Assembly (NCBI GenBank): GCA_016432725.1
Contig: JACJDG010000003.1
Coordinates: 5,300,001-5,364,000, forward strand
Origin: Streptomyces sp. DHE7-1
GTDB taxonomy: Bacteria > Actinomycetota > Actinomycetes > Streptomycetales > Streptomycetaceae
Length of the DNA stretch: 64,000 bases
Direction of reading: 5' to 3'
The notes below the pieces were generated by a model. That model was not told where the DNA came from. It saw nothing but the letters and a program-made list of their open reading frames with translations, and did no database searches. Positions 20,728 through 31,380 of this stretch are shown here, piece by piece (position 1 is the first letter of the stretch; every line of letters begins with the position of its first letter). Both the position numbers and the translations under genes were made by a program.

Positions 20728-22047
20728 CGGGCGTCCTCGGGCTGGGTCGGGTCGGCGGCCGGGGCCGCGGGTGCGGACTGGGACGGTCGGTCGGCCGGGC
20801 CGGGGGAGCGGCCGCCGGGGGCTGCGCCTGCGGCGCCGGCTGCGCCTGCGGGACCGCCTGCGGGACCGGCTGTGCCTGCGGGACCGGCGGCGCCTGGGGC
20901 GCCTGGGCGGCGGGGGCGGCGTACGGGTTGGGGGTGCCCGCGCCGGGTGCCCCGTACGGTGCGCCCGCGGGAGCACCGCCGTACGGCCCCTGGGGCGCCT
21001 GCATCGCGAACGGGTGGCCGCCCGCCTGCGGCGGCGGCGGGGCGTACCAGCCGGGCTGGCCCTGGCCGGGAACCGGCATGGGCGGCTGGGCGCCGGGCGG
21101 CGGCGGCTGCTGCAGCCCCGCCTTCTGGTCGATGGTGGAGCGGTAGTCGACGGCGCCCTGCGTCATCCGCATGTAGGCCTCCTCCAGCGAGGCCTGGTGC
21201 GGCGACAGCTCCCACAGCCGTACGTCCGCCTCGTGCGCGAGGTCGCTGATGCGGGGCAGCGGCAGCCCGGTCACGCGCAGCGCGCCGTCCTGCTCCGGCA
21301 GCACATGACCGCCCGCCTCGGTGAGCGCGGAGGACAGCTTCTCACGCGACTGGGGCTCGGTGTCGGGCGTGCGGACCCGCGCGAAGTCGGCGGAGTTGGC
21401 GGAGATGAACTCCTTCACGCTCATGTCCGCGAGGAGCTGGCCCCGCCCGATGACGATGAGGTGGTCGGCGGTCAGCGCCATCTCGCTCATCAGGTGCGAG
21501 GAGACGAAGACGGTACGGCCCTCGGCGGCCAGCGCCTTCATCAGGTTGCGTACCCAGAGGATGCCCTCGGGGTCGAGGCCGTTGACCGGCTCGTCGAAGA
21601 GGAGCACCTGGGGGTCGCCGAGCAGCGCGGCGGCGATGCCGAGCCGCTGGCCCATGCCCAGCGAGAAGCCCTTCGACCGCTTCTTCGCCACTTCCTGGAG
21701 ACCGACGACCCCGAGCACCTCGTCCACCCGGCGGGCCGGGATGCCGGAGAGCTGGGCGAGGCTGAGCAGGTGGCTGCGGGCGGACCGGCCGCCGTGCACC
21801 GCCTTGGCGTCGAGCAGCGCGCCGACCTGGCGGGGGCGTTGGGCAGCCTGCGGTAGGGGTAGCCGCCGATGGTCACGGTGCCGGACGTCGGATTGTCCAG
21901 CCCGAGGATCATCCGCATGGTGGTCGACTTGCCCGAGCCGTTGGGCCCGAGGAAGCCGGTCACCGCACCCGGTCGCACCTGGAAGGAAAGGTTGTACACG
22001 GCGGTCTTGTCGCCGTAGCGCTTGGTCAGGCCGACAGCCTCGATCAT
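20724..22047 (-). CDS. ABC transporter ATPase with long Pro/Ala/Gln-rich C-terminal tail (two apparent frameshifts)
   Basis: Reconstructed length is about 441 aa from ATG 22047 (MIEAVGLTKRYGDKTAV). A GTG at 22056 is an alternative start. Walker A is GPNGSGKST (about 34-42), the signature motif SLGMGQR, Walker B VLLFDEP, and the H-loop HLMSEMALTADH. After the ATPase domain (about 300 aa) comes a 130-residue tail of PPPPG, QPPMPVPGQGQPGWYAPP and AQPVPQ repeats, absent from the sister ATPase at 22956. The frame breaks at 21832-21836 (in the Q-loop region) and 20802-20806 (in the tail). Adding one C to each restores NAPRQVGALLDAKAVHGG and a tail ending TQPEDAR that overlaps the permease start. 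Confidence 0.85.
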
Positions 22048-22179
22048 GCTCCGCACCCATCGAAAGGTTCAGGACAGCGGGGCACACGCCCCCGTAAGGG
22101 TTAGGAGGATATCCGGGCGCTGACGGTTCCGGCCAAGGAAAAGTAAAGCCAGAGCGTCACCGAACGTGGCCGAAACGAC

Positions 22180-22953
22180 TCACTGGGCGTCCCGCCGCTT
22201 CAGCAGGGCGTACCCGCCCGCGAGCGCCGCGGCCACCCACAGCGCCATGATCCCGAGCCCGCCCCAGGGGCCGTAGGGGGTGTCGTCACCGATCCTCGGC
22301 ACCACCTGCATGATCCGGCTGCCGGCCTGGTCGGGCAGGAACCGGCCGATCTTCTTGGTGGCGTCCACGTTGCCGAGGATGTTGGAGACCAGGAAGAAGA
22401 ACGGCATCAGGATGCCGAGCGAGAGCAGCGGCGAGCGCAGCATCGTGGCGACGCCCATGGAGAACATCGCGATCAGCGTCATGTAGAGACCGCCGCCGAT
22501 CACCGCGCGCAGCACACCCGGGTCGCCGAGGTGGGTGCGCAGGGAGCCCAGCATCGCCTGCCCGAGGAAGAACGCGGCGAAGCTGGTGGCCATGCCGACC
22601 AGCAGCGCGAGCGCGGTGGCCACGGCGATCTTGCCGAACAGGAAGGTGCCCCGCTGCGGCACGGCGGCCAGCGACACCCGGATCATGCCGGTGCTGTACT
22701 CGTTGGAGACGACGAGCACCCCGAACACGATCATGGCGAGCTGGCCCAGGGTCATGCCCGCGAAGCTGACCACGGTGGCGTCGAAGGAGAGCCGGTCGCG
22801 CACCGGCATGTTGTCGAACTGGTTCCGGGTCAGTGCGGAGATGAGCATCCCGAGGGCGAGCGTGACCAGGACGGCCAGCGAGAGGGTCCACACCGTGGAC
22901 GAGACGGACCGGATCTTGGTCCACTCGGACCGGATCACCTGTGCTGCGGCCAT
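22180..22953 (-). CDS. ABC-2 type exporter permease (first exporter of the pair)
   Basis: 257 aa from ATG 22953, 2 nt after the stop of its ATPase gene. It starts MAAAQVIRSEWTKIRSVSSTVWTLSLAVLVTLALG, with the same EWTKIRSV..T.WTL entry as the permease at 19852. It has six predicted helices and SFAGMTLGQLAMIVFGVLVVSNEYSTGMIRVSL in the conserved position. It ends GYALLKRRDAQ. The two permeases are clear paralogs. It forms a complete exporter with the ATPase at 22956. Confidence 0.9.
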   Translation of the reverse strand: MAAAQVIRSEWTKIRSVSSTVWTLSLAVLVTLALGMLISALTRNQFDNMPVRDRLSFDATVVSFAGMTLGQLAMIVFGVLVVSNEYSTGMIRVSLAAVPQRGTFLFGKIAVATALALLVGMATSFAAFFLGQAMLGSLRTHLGDPGVLRAVIGGGLYMTLIAMFSMGVATMLRSPLLSLGILMPFFFLVSNILGNVDATKKIGRFLPDQAGSRIMQVVPRIGDDTPYGPWGGLGIMALWVAAALAGGYALLKRRDAQ

Positions 22954-22955
22954 GC

Positions 22956-23912
22956 TCAGGCTCCCTTCCAGCCGGCGCCCCAGTCCTGGCGGACCGGGAC
23001 GGCGGGTTCGGTGTGCGCGTGGTACTCCACCGACTCGGCCGTGAGCCGCATGAACGCCTCCTCCAGCGAGGCGTGCTGCGGGCTCAGCTCGTGCAGCACG
23101 ATCCCGTTGCGTGCGGCCAGTTCCCCGATCCGCTCCGCCTTGCCGCCCTCCACCTCCAGCGCTCCGCCGCCCGCCTCGACGACGGTGATCCCGCCCTCGT
23201 GCAGCACGTCCAGGAGCCGCTCGCGCTGGGGCGTACGGATGCGCACGTAGGCCCGGGAGTGCTGCCGAATGAAGTCGGCCATGGAGGTGTCGGCGAGCAG
23301 CCGCCCCTGTCCGATGACCACCAGGTGCTCGGCGGTCAGCGCCATCTCGCTCATCAGATGGCTGGAGACGAAGACCGTCCGCCCCTGGGCGGCCAGCGAC
23401 TTCATCAGGTTGCGGATCCAGTGGATGCCCTCCGGGTCGAGCCCGTTGACCGGCTCGTCGAACATCAGGATCCGCGGATCGCCGAGCAGCGCGCCCGCGA
23501 TGCCGAGCCGCTGGCCCATGCCGTACGAGAACCCCTTGGCCTTCTTCCGCGCCACGGCGGTGAGCCCGACGGCGTCGAGCACCTCGCCCACCCGGCGCGC
23601 CGGGATGCCGTTGCTCTGCGCCAGACAGAGCAGGTGGTTGTGGGCGCTGCGGCCGCCGTGCACCGCCTTGGCGTCGAGCAGCGCCCCGATCGAGGTGAGC
23701 GGGTCCCTGAGTTGCTCGTAGTGGCGGCCGTCGATGCGCACGTCACCGGCGGTGGGCCGGTCCAGCCCGAGGATCATCCGCATGGTCGTGGACTTCCCGG
23801 CCCCGTTGGGCCCGAGAAAACCCGTCACGATGCCCGGGCGCACGGTGAAGGTGAGGTGGTCCACCGCCACCTTCTCGCCGTACCGCTTGGTCAGCCCCTC
23901 GAGCTCGATCAT
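22956..23912 (-). CDS. ABC transporter ATPase (first exporter of the pair)
   Basis: 318 aa from ATG 23912. Walker A GPNGAGKST (about 34-42), signature SYGMGQR, Walker B ILMFDEP and the H-loop SSHLMSEMALTAEH are all present and intact. The C-terminal 90 residues form the DrrA/NatA-type extension (ITVVEAGGGALEVEGGKAERIGELAARNGIVLHELSPQHASLEEAFMRLT). About two thirds of the protein is near-identical in pattern to the ATPase at 20724, so the four genes look like a tandem duplication of one ATPase-permease pair. It is the first gene of the transcript, with 72 nt to the upstream DUF3253 gene. Confidence 0.92.
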   Translation of the reverse strand: MIELEGLTKRYGEKVAVDHLTFTVRPGIVTGFLGPNGAGKSTTMRMILGLDRPTAGDVRIDGRHYEQLRDPLTSIGALLDAKAVHGGRSAHNHLLCLAQSNGIPARRVGEVLDAVGLTAVARKKAKGFSYGMGQRLGIAGALLGDPRILMFDEPVNGLDPEGIHWIRNLMKSLAAQGRTVFVSSHLMSEMALTAEHLVVIGQGRLLADTSMADFIRQHSRAYVRIRTPQRERLLDVLHEGGITVVEAGGGALEVEGGKAERIGELAARNGIVLHELSPQHASLEEAFMRLTAESVEYHAHTEPAVPVRQDWGAGWKGA

Positions 23913-23984
23913 GCGGCCACGCTAGGACGGGGGCAGGGGCCCTGCCACTCGGGAGGACGGCTCGGTCCGCGGCGGTGAGCACGG

Positions 23985-24248
23985 TCAGCGGGAGGGCCGG
24001 CGGATCCGGATCGGGCCGCGGGCCCGCGCGGGATCGACGCGAGTGCCGTGCTGGGTGATCTCCACCTGCCCCCGGGCCGCGAGCCGGGCGGCGGCCCGGC
24101 GGACGGGCTCCATCAGTTCCCGCCAGCCGTCGTCGTCGGACCGGTGGACCGCACGGGCCACGTCCGACGGACAGACCGAGGCGCCCGGCGCTCTGCGGTC
24201 CAGCAGATCGAGGACCGCCTCCTCCAGGGACCTGTCGGTGTCGGACAT
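23985..24248 (-). CDS. DUF3253 small winged-helix-like protein
   Basis: 87 aa from ATG 24248, RBS GAGGGG. It has LEEAVLDLLDRRAPGASVCPSDVARAV, WRELMEPVRRAAARLAARGQVEITQHG and VDPARARGPIRIRRP, the complete DUF3253 pattern: a compact winged-helix fold ending in a basic GPIR(I/L)R strand. Function is unknown. It lies upstream of and in the same direction as the ABC exporters. Confidence 0.85.
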   Translation of the reverse strand: MSDTDRSLEEAVLDLLDRRAPGASVCPSDVARAVHRSDDDGWRELMEPVRRAAARLAARGQVEITQHGTRVDPARARGPIRIRRPSR

Positions 24249-24292
24249 GAGGCGGCCCCTCTCACTCTTCCGTCAGGCTACGCGCACACGGA

Positions 24293-24323
24293 AGGGGCGG
24301 CGGGACAAGGTCCCACCGCCCCT
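24293..24323 (-). terminator. Terminator downstream of filP
   Basis: Arms AGGGGCGGcGGGAC and GTCCCaCCGCCCCT pair with one mismatch around the loop AAG, about 16 nt beyond the filP stop on the minus strand. Confidence 0.75.
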
Positions 24324-24338
24324 CACCGGGTCGCTCGA

Positions 24339-25273
24339 CTAGCGGGTCTGCTGCGCCGGGACACCCCGGGAGATCGACTCGTCCTCGGCCGGCGAACCGG
24401 CGGCGGCCACCGCGGCACCGGTCAGCGTGGCGAGCATCTCGCGCACGTTCGTGAGCTGGGCGTTGATGGAGTCGCGGCGGTTGGTGAGAGCCGCGAGCTC
24501 GCGCTCGGATTCCGAACGGATCCGGTCGGCCTTGGCATTGGCGTCGGCCACGATGTCCTCGGCCTGGCGCTGGGCCGTCTCCACCGTCTGGCGGGCGCGG
24601 CGCTCGGCGTCGGTGCGCAGCTTCTCCGCCTCCAGACGGAGCTGCTCGGCGCGGTGCTCGATCTCCGCGAGGCGCTTCTCGGCCTTCTGCTGACGCGAGG
24701 CCAGGTCACGCTCGGACTGCTCGCGGCGCTTGGCCAGGTTCGTCTCGAAGTCGGCGGCGGCCTGCGCGGCCTTGGCACGGGTCTCCTCGAAGAGGGCGTC
24801 CGCCTCCTCGCGCTTGGACTGCGCGTCCTTCTGCGCGTCGGTGCGGAGCTGGGCGGCCTCGCCCTTGGCCTTCTCGACGATCCGGACGCCCTCGTCCTCG
24901 GCCTTGGCCTTGCGCTCGGCGGCGAAGGACTCGGCGTCGTTGCGGACCTGCTGGGCCGCCGACTCGGCAAGCTCGCGGTGCTGCTCGGACGCGCGCCGCG
25001 CCTCGTCGCGCAGATCCTTGGCCTCTTCCTCGGCCAGGCGCAGGATCTTCTCGACCCGCGCCCCGAGACCCGCGTACGACGGCTCGGCGTCGGTGACCTG
25101 GGCCTGCGCGTTCTGCGTCTCGAGGTGCAGCTCCTCGATGCGCTTCTCCAGCGCGGTGATGCGGGAGAGGGCGCTGTCACGGTCGGAGACGAGCTTGGAG
25201 ATGCGTTCGTCCACCTGAGCGCGGTCGTACCCACGCCGCACAAGCTCGAAGCCGTAGGGGAAGTGTCGCTCAT
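24339..25273 (-). CDS. filP: FilP, coiled-coil cytoskeletal filament protein (one apparent frameshift)
   Basis: About 311 aa from ATG 25273 (RBS AGGAACCCC). The short N-terminus MSDTSPYGFELVRRGYDRAQVDER is the DivIVA-like lead of FilP. It is recovered only if one C is added at the run 25257-25260; without it the frame would start at residue 13. The rest is an almost continuous coiled coil rich in Ala, Glu, Arg and Lys (HRAEQLRLEAEKLRTDAERRARQTVETAQRQAED), ending SISRGVPAQQTR. FilP forms intermediate-filament-like networks behind the hyphal tip, binds DivIVA and gives hyphae stiffness. It is downstream of scy with a 183-nt gap. Confidence 0.93.
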
Positions 25274-25456
25274 GGGGTTCCTGTCGAATGAGACCGGTGA
25301 GGTGATAGGTGGAATCCTAGGCGCCGAAGCGGTGTGTCATCGAGCGGATACGTGTTTGATCTGGAGAATGACACCTCTTTCGGGTGGCTGATCACATGAC
25401 GGCTTGCCAAAGACCTGGGCAAAGCACCCAGAAGACACCTCAAGCCTTCCCGTTCG

Positions 25457-28400
25457 CTAGCTCTCCGACGACTTGCCACCCGAACGGGGGAACCCACCGT
25501 CGCTCCCGCCTTGACCCCGTTGTCCTTGCCGGCAGTCGGCGTCTCGAAGGACTCCAGCGCCTCCAGGACGTCCTGGACCCGGGAGATCTCGGTGTTGATG
25601 TCCTCGCGGCGGCGCACCAGCAGCTCCAGCTCCCGCTTGCCCTCCTCGACCGTGCGCCGCGCCTCGCGGACCGCCTCGGCCTTGAGTTCCTCGGCCTCCC
25701 TGACCAGCGTGGCCTTCTTCTGCTCGGCCTCCTTGAGCAGCCCCTCCGCCTTCTTGACGGCGGCGATGCGGACCTTGCCGGCCTCGGAGTTGGCCTCCGA
25801 CACCAGTTCCTTGGCCTTCGACTGCGCCTCGGCGAGCTGCTCCTCGGCGGCCTTGATCAGCGCGTCGCAGCGGTCGCCGGTCGACTTCATCGTCTCGGCG
25901 GCCTCCCGGCGGGCCCGCTCGTGCAGCTCCTCGATCTCGGAGGTGATGCGTTCGCGCAGCTCCTCCGCGCGCTCGCGGATCGCGGTCGCGTCCCGGCGGG
26001 CGCCGACCAGCAGCTCGTCCGCGTCCGTGCGGGCCTTCTCCACCCGGGAGTTGCCCTCGACGGTCGCCTCGGACACGATCCGGTCGGCCTCGCTGCGGGC
26101 CGCGCCCACCATCGTGTCGGCCTGCGACTCCGCGTCCGCGGTGGTCTTCAGCGCCTGCTGCTGGGCCTCGGTGAGCAGCTTGTCCGCCTCGGCCGTGGTC
26201 TCCGTGATGAGCGTGTCGACCTGCTCGGCCGCCTCCGAACGCCGCTTGTTTGCGTCCTTGCGGGCCGCGTCCAGGGTGCGCTCGGCCTCCTCGCGCGCCG
26301 ACCCGGTCAGCCGCTCGGCCTCGGCCTCGGCGTCCGCCCGCAGCCGCTCGGCCTCGGCCCGCAGCCGCTCCGCGTGCGCCTGCGCCGAACCCACCGTCTC
26401 GGCGGCCTCGGCCCGCAGCCGTTCGGCCTCGCCGGTGGCGTCCCCGACGAGCTGCTCGGCGTTCGCGACGGCCTCGGCGCGGACCCGGTCCGCCTCCGCG
26501 ACCGCCTCGGCCCGCACCCGCTCGGCCTCGGCGGCCGTCTCGGTCTGCAGCCGCTCCGCCTCGGCGGTGGCCTCCGTGATGAGCGTGTCCACCTGGGCCG
26601 CCGCGTCCGAACGGATGCGGTTGGCGTCCTCCCGGGCGTCCGCCCGGGTGCGGGAGGCGGCCTGGTCGGCCTCGGCGAGCGCGTCCGACGCCTCGGTGCG
26701 CACCCGCTGGGCGTGCGCGGACGACTCGGTGCGCAGCCGGTCGGACTCCGCGATCGCCTCCGCGACCGTGCGCTCGGCGAGCGCCTTGGCGGCCTCCGTC
26801 TCCTCGTGCGCCTCGCGCCGCAGCCGCGAGGCGTCCTCGCCGGCCCGCTCCCGCTCGGCGTAGGCGTCGGAGCGGACCCGGTCCGCCTCCTCCTGGGCCT
26901 CCCGCTTCGTACGGTCGGCCGCGTGCTCGGCGGCCGAGCGCAGCCCGGTGATCTCCGCCTGCGCCTGCTCGTGCAGCCCGGCGACGGAGTCCCGTACCTG
27001 CTGGGCGTGCTGCTCGGCGGCGGACACCATCTCGGTGGCGCGCCGGTCGGCCTCCTCGACCAGCCGGGTCGCCTCGGTCTGCGCGTCCTCCACCCGCTTG
27101 CGGGCCGAGGCCAGCAGTTCCTCGCTCTGCTCGCGGGCCCGCTCGCGCTCCTGGTCGGCCTCGGACCGCGCGGCACCGAGCAGCTCCTCGGCCTCGCGGC
27201 GGCGGCGGGCCGCCTCCTCCTGGGCGGCGGCCAGCGTCTCGGACGCCTCGGTGCCGAGCCGCTCGGCGGCGGCCTGCGCCTCCGCGCGGACCCGGTCGGC
27301 GGTCTCCTGGGCCTCCACCTTCAGCCGTTCGGCCTCGGTCGCGGCCTCCGTGCGCAGCCGCACGGCGACGGCCTCGCCCTCGGCGCGCGAGGCGGACGCG
27401 TCCGAGGCGGCCTCGGTGCGCAGCCGTTCGGCCTCGTCCTCGGCCTGCTGCTGGAGCGTACGGATCCGCTCGGCGGCCTCCGTGCGCAGCCGCTCGCCCT
27501 CCTCGGCGGCCTCCCGGCGGATCCGGGCGGCCTCCTCACGGGCCTCGCCGAGGGCCTGCTCGGCCGACGCCAGCCGATCCTGGGCCTCGGTCTGCAGCCG
27601 GGTCAGCTCCTCGGCGGCCTCGGCGCGCCGCGCCTCGACCGCCCGCTCGGTCTCCTCGCGCAGTTCGCGCGCGGCCCGTTCGGCGTCCGCCTTCAGCGCG
27701 TCGGACTGCTCGACGACCTCCGCGCGGTGCCGCTCGGCCTCCTTGCGGGTGCGCTCCAGGGTCTCCTCGGCCTGCCGGCGCAGCGTGGTGGCCCGCTCGA
27801 TGGCCTCGGTGCGGACCTTCTCGCTGTCCGACGTCGCCTTCTGGCGCAGCTCGTCGGCGTCCGCCCGGGCCTTGGCGAGCAGCTCCTCGGCGGACCTGGC
27901 CGCCTCCTCGATCTGGGCCACGGCCTCCCGGCGGGCCTCGGCGCGGATGGACTCGCCCTCCGCGACCGCGTCGGCGCGCAGCTGCTCGGCCTCGCCGCGC
28001 AGCCGGCGCGCCTCCTCCTGCAGCTCGACCGTCTTGGCGCGGTACTCCTTGGTGTCGTCCTTCGCCGCGCCCTTGAGCTGCTCGGCGATGTCGTGCGCCT
28101 CGGAGCGCAGCCGGTCCGCCTCGGCCTCGGCCTCCCGGCGGACCCGCTCGGCCTCCTCGGCCGCGGCCTTGATGGTCTTCTTGGCGTCCTCCGACGCCTT
28201 GTCGAGGACGTCCTCGGCGGTCCGGGCCGCCTTCGACAGCTGGGTCGCCGTCTCCTCGGCGGTGACGCTGCGGGCCTTCTCACCGGCCTCGGCGACGATC
28301 TTCTCGGCCTCGGCGCGCGCGTCCGCGACCAGCTGCTCGGCCTCGGACCTGGTGTTCTCGGCCTCCTTGGTGGCCTCCTCGACCAGCCGGGCGACCTGCT

Positions 28401-29337
28401 CCTTGGCGGTACGGGTGCGGGTCTCGTTGGCGGCCTCGGCGCCGGCCAGCGCCTTGGCGGCCGCCTCCTTGGCCTCCGTGAGCAGCTTCTCGGACTCGGA
28501 CTGCGCCTTGCGCAGCGCCTCCTCGGCCTCCGCCATGCGCTGCTCGGCGGCCCGGCTCAGCTCGGTGGACTGCCGGCGGGCGGCGTCCGACTCGTTGGCG
28601 GTGGAGGTGCGCAGCTGCTCGGCGTGGTCGGTGGCCTCCTGCGCCTGCGTGGAGGCGGCGTTCAGCAGCCGCTCGGCGTCGGTGCGGGCACGGCGCAGCA
28701 GCTGCTCGGCCTCGGCGCGCGCGGCCTCCGCGTCGCTCTGCAGCCGCTCGCGGGCCTCCCGGGTCAGCCGCTCGGCCTCCGCGCGGGCGGCGGCCATGGC
28801 CTGCTCGGCCTCGGCACGGGACTCGTCCAGCAGCCGGCGGGCCTGCGACTCGGTGCGGGCGCGAAGCTGCTCCGCCCACGCCACGTTCTCGTTGACGTGC
28901 GACTCGACGGTCTGCCGCCGCTCGGCCAGCTCCTGGTCGAGCTGCTGGCGGCGGGTGACCGCCTCCTGGTGCAGCTCGGTCTGGAGCCGGGCGGCCTGCT
29001 CGGCGTGCTCCTGCAGGATGCGCTGGGTCTGCGCGCGGGCCTGGCTCAGCTCCCGCTCGGCGTCCTGGCGCAGCTGGTCGGCCTGCATCTGGGCATTGCG
29101 GAGCAACTGCTCGGCCTGATAGCCGATGTCACCGCCGTCATAGGCGGGCCGGGTCATCAGGGTGCGGCGCGCCTCGTGCAGCTTGGCGCGCAGCACCTCG
29201 ACCTGGTAGCCGAGGTCCTCGGCGTGCTGAATCGCCTTTTCCCGCTCGGTCCTCAGCCGCTTCATCTCGGCCTCGAACCGAGAGAGGTGGTCGACGTCAG
29301 CCGCCGGCTCTCGCTCCTGGCTCTCGTAGCCCCGCAC
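25457..29337 (-). CDS. scy: Scy, giant coiled-coil polarity scaffold (one apparent frameshift near the C-terminus)
   Basis: About 1,293 aa from GTG 29337 (MRGYESQEREPAADVDHLSRFEAEMKR). ATG 29388 would add 17 residues. The first 60 residues are DivIVA-like; the rest is nearly all coiled coil with repeating Ala-Glu-Ala-Glu-Arg-Leu-Arg-x-Glu units and long-period regularity. Scy assembles DivIVA and FilP at the hyphal tip (the polarisome) and sets branching sites. The C-terminus in the given frame runs into unrelated sequence past 25490. Adding one C at 25486-25490 gives VGSPRSGGKSSES and a TAG at 25457, the expected type of ending. GC-rich Ala/Glu/Arg codons make the opposite strand look falsely open for over 3.9 kb. 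Confidence 0.92.
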
Positions 29338-29543
29338 TGCGCGGTCCCATCCGTCCCCTGGTGAGCTTCTCCAACGAGCACCGTCCATCCGCCGGACGGA
29401 GCCCCCGGGGAATGGTGTCAGATCAACGGCGGAGCACGGGCTGCTGCCCCGACGCTCGTCCCCCGAAACCCGGACCCCGGCATGCGGTCGTCCCGGTTCT
29501 GAGGACGACCGCCCCCAACCCTACCGGCCCATATGTACGAGGG

Positions 29544-29984
29544 TCAGTGCTCAGGTGACTCAACTGGGGCCGAAGTGACCAGTTCTGTCAGGACACCGTG
29601 GCAATCCTTCGGGTGCAGGAAGGTGATCCGCGACCCCATGGAGCCGCGTCGTGGCTCGTCGTACAGAACGCGTACGCCCTTGCCCCGGATGGAGTCGGCG
29701 TCCGCGTCGACGTCCGCCGTACCGAAGGCGATGTGGTGGACGCCCTCGCCGTTCTTGGCCAGCCACTTGCCGACCGCGGAGTCCTCGCGGGTCGGTTCCA
29801 GGAGCTGGAGGTAGGAGGCGCCGCCGTCGGACGTCTCGTTGATCTTGAGCATGGCCTCGCGCACGCCCTGTTCCTCGTTGACCTCGGTGTGGAACACCTC
29901 GAAGCCGTACGTGGCCCGGTAGAACTCGACGGTGGCGTCGAGGTCGTGGCAGGCGATCCCGATGTGGTCGATTCGCGTCAGCAT
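29544..29984 (-). CDS. mce: Methylmalonyl-CoA epimerase
   Basis: 146 aa from ATG 29984. It interconverts (2R)- and (2S)-methylmalonyl-CoA, linking propionyl-CoA carboxylation to the mutase. It has two glyoxalase/VOC modules: RIDHIGIACHDLDATVEFYRATYG at the start and GVHHIAFGTADVD in the second half, with metal ligands His (IDHIGIA), His (VHHIAF) and Glu (VLTELV). The active-site region KNGEGVHHIAF is typical. It is divergent from the thiolase/meaB operon, which handles related acyl-CoA esters. Confidence 0.95.
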   Translation of the reverse strand: MLTRIDHIGIACHDLDATVEFYRATYGFEVFHTEVNEEQGVREAMLKINETSDGGASYLQLLEPTREDSAVGKWLAKNGEGVHHIAFGTADVDADADSIRGKGVRVLYDEPRRGSMGSRITFLHPKDCHGVLTELVTSAPVESPEH

Positions 29985-30133
29985 GGATTCAGTGCAGCGC
30001 CACCGCCGTGGTTACGCAACGTGCGCGCGATCACACCGACGGGCCGATGACGGCACGGAGTGCCGCTCAGTACATTCGAAGTAAACCCTCGTTCACTCCT
30101 CGGCTGTGCAGGCCGGTAAGGGGATCGCAGCTC

Positions 30134-31342
30134 ATGTCTTCTGGAACACCCGGTACGACCAGCTCGGTGATCGTCGCGGGCGCGCGTACGCCCATGGGGC
30201 GGCTGCTCGGCTCGCTGAAGTCCTTCTCGGGAGCCGACCTCGGCGGCTTCGCGATCAAGGCCGCCCTCGACCGTGCGGGGATCGGTGGCGACCAGGTGCA
30301 GTACGTGATCATGGGTCAGGTGCTGCAGGCCGGGGCGGGTCAGATCCCGGCCCGCCAGGCCGCGGTCAAGGCCGGCATTCCCATGAACGTCCCGGCGCTG
30401 ACCATCAACAAGGTGTGTCTCTCGGGTCTGGACGCGATCGCGCTGGCCGACCAGCTGATCCGCGCCGGCGAGTTCGACATCGTGGTGGCCGGCGGCCAGG
30501 AGTCCATGACCAACGCCCCGCACCTGCTGCCGAAGTCCCGTGAGGGCTACAAGTACGGTGCCGTCGAGGTGCTCGACGCCATGGCCCACGACGGCCTGAC
30601 CGACTCCTTCGAGAACATCGCCATGGGCGAGTCGACGGAGAAGCACAACACGCGCCTCGGCATCAAGCGCCCGGAGCAGGACGAGATCGCCGCCCTGTCG
30701 CACCAGCGGGCCGCCGCCGCGCAGAAGAACGGCATCTTCGAGGCCGAGATCACCCCGGTCGAGATCCCGCAGCGCAAGGGCGAGCCGGTCCTCTTCAGCA
30801 AGGACGAGGGCATCCGCGGCGACACCACCGCGGAGTCGCTCGGCAAGCTGCGGCCCGCGTTCGCGAAGGACGGCACGATCACCGCCGGGTCCTCCTCGCA
30901 GATCTCGGACGGCGCGGCCGCCGTGGTCGTGATGAGCAAGGCCAAGGCGCAGGAGCTGGGCCTGGAGTGGCTCGCCGAGATCGGCGCGCACGGCAACGTG
31001 GCCGGCCCGGACAACTCCCTGCAGTCCCAGCCGTCCAACGCCATCCAGCACGCCCTGAAGAAGGACGGCCTGGAGGTCTCCGACCTCGACCTCATCGAGA
31101 TCAACGAGGCCTTCGCGGCGGTCGCGGTCCAGTCAATGAAGGACCTCGGCGTTTCCACGGAAAAGGTGAACGTCAACGGCGGCGCCATCGCGCTGGGTCA
31201 CCCGATCGGCATGTCCGGCGCCCGGCTCGTGCTGCACTTGGCGCTGGAGCTCAAGCGCCGGGGCGGCGGCGTCGGCGCGGCCGCGCTGTGCGGCGGCGGC
31301 GGTCAGGGTGACGCCCTGATCGTGCGGGTACCGAAGGCCTGA
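30134..31342 (+). CDS. Acetyl-CoA C-acetyltransferase (biosynthetic-type thiolase)
   Basis: 402 aa from ATG 30134. It condenses two acetyl-CoA to acetoacetyl-CoA, or the reverse. The nucleophilic Cys is in INKVCLSGLDAIALADQLI, the catalytic His in GGAIALGHPIGMSGAR, and the second Cys in AALCGGGGQGDA. The glycine-rich C-terminus and length are typical. It lies 38 nt before meaB and probably shares its transcript. With the 3-hydroxybutyryl-CoA dehydrogenase at 12593 it could supply butyryl-CoA units, precursors for IcmA and ethylmalonyl-CoA. Confidence 0.95.
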   Translation: MSSGTPGTTSSVIVAGARTPMGRLLGSLKSFSGADLGGFAIKAALDRAGIGGDQVQYVIMGQVLQAGAGQIPARQAAVKAGIPMNVPALTINKVCLSGLDAIALADQLIRAGEFDIVVAGGQESMTNAPHLLPKSREGYKYGAVEVLDAMAHDGLTDSFENIAMGESTEKHNTRLGIKRPEQDEIAALSHQRAAAAQKNGIFEAEITPVEIPQRKGEPVLFSKDEGIRGDTTAESLGKLRPAFAKDGTITAGSSSQISDGAAAVVVMSKAKAQELGLEWLAEIGAHGNVAGPDNSLQSQPSNAIQHALKKDGLEVSDLDLIEINEAFAAVAVQSMKDLGVSTEKVNVNGGAIALGHPIGMSGARLVLHLALELKRRGGGVGAAALCGGGGQGDALIVRVPKA

Positions 31343-31380
31343 GTCCGAAGTCGTGTCGGTGAAGTGAACGGAGCTGTTTG

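Noticed and set aside
25384..29364. Open frame of over 1,300 codons on the plus strand opposite scy
   Set aside because: It is the mirror of Ala/Glu/Arg/Leu codons in a GC-rich coiled-coil gene. The translation is Leu/Gly/Arg-rich low complexity with no RBS-linked start and no family pattern.
25441..29388. Scy C-terminus continuing to 25270
   Set aside because: Residues past the run at 25486-25490 lose coiled-coil and Ser/Gly-rich character. One added base gives a short Ser/Gly/Lys ending and a TAG at 25457.
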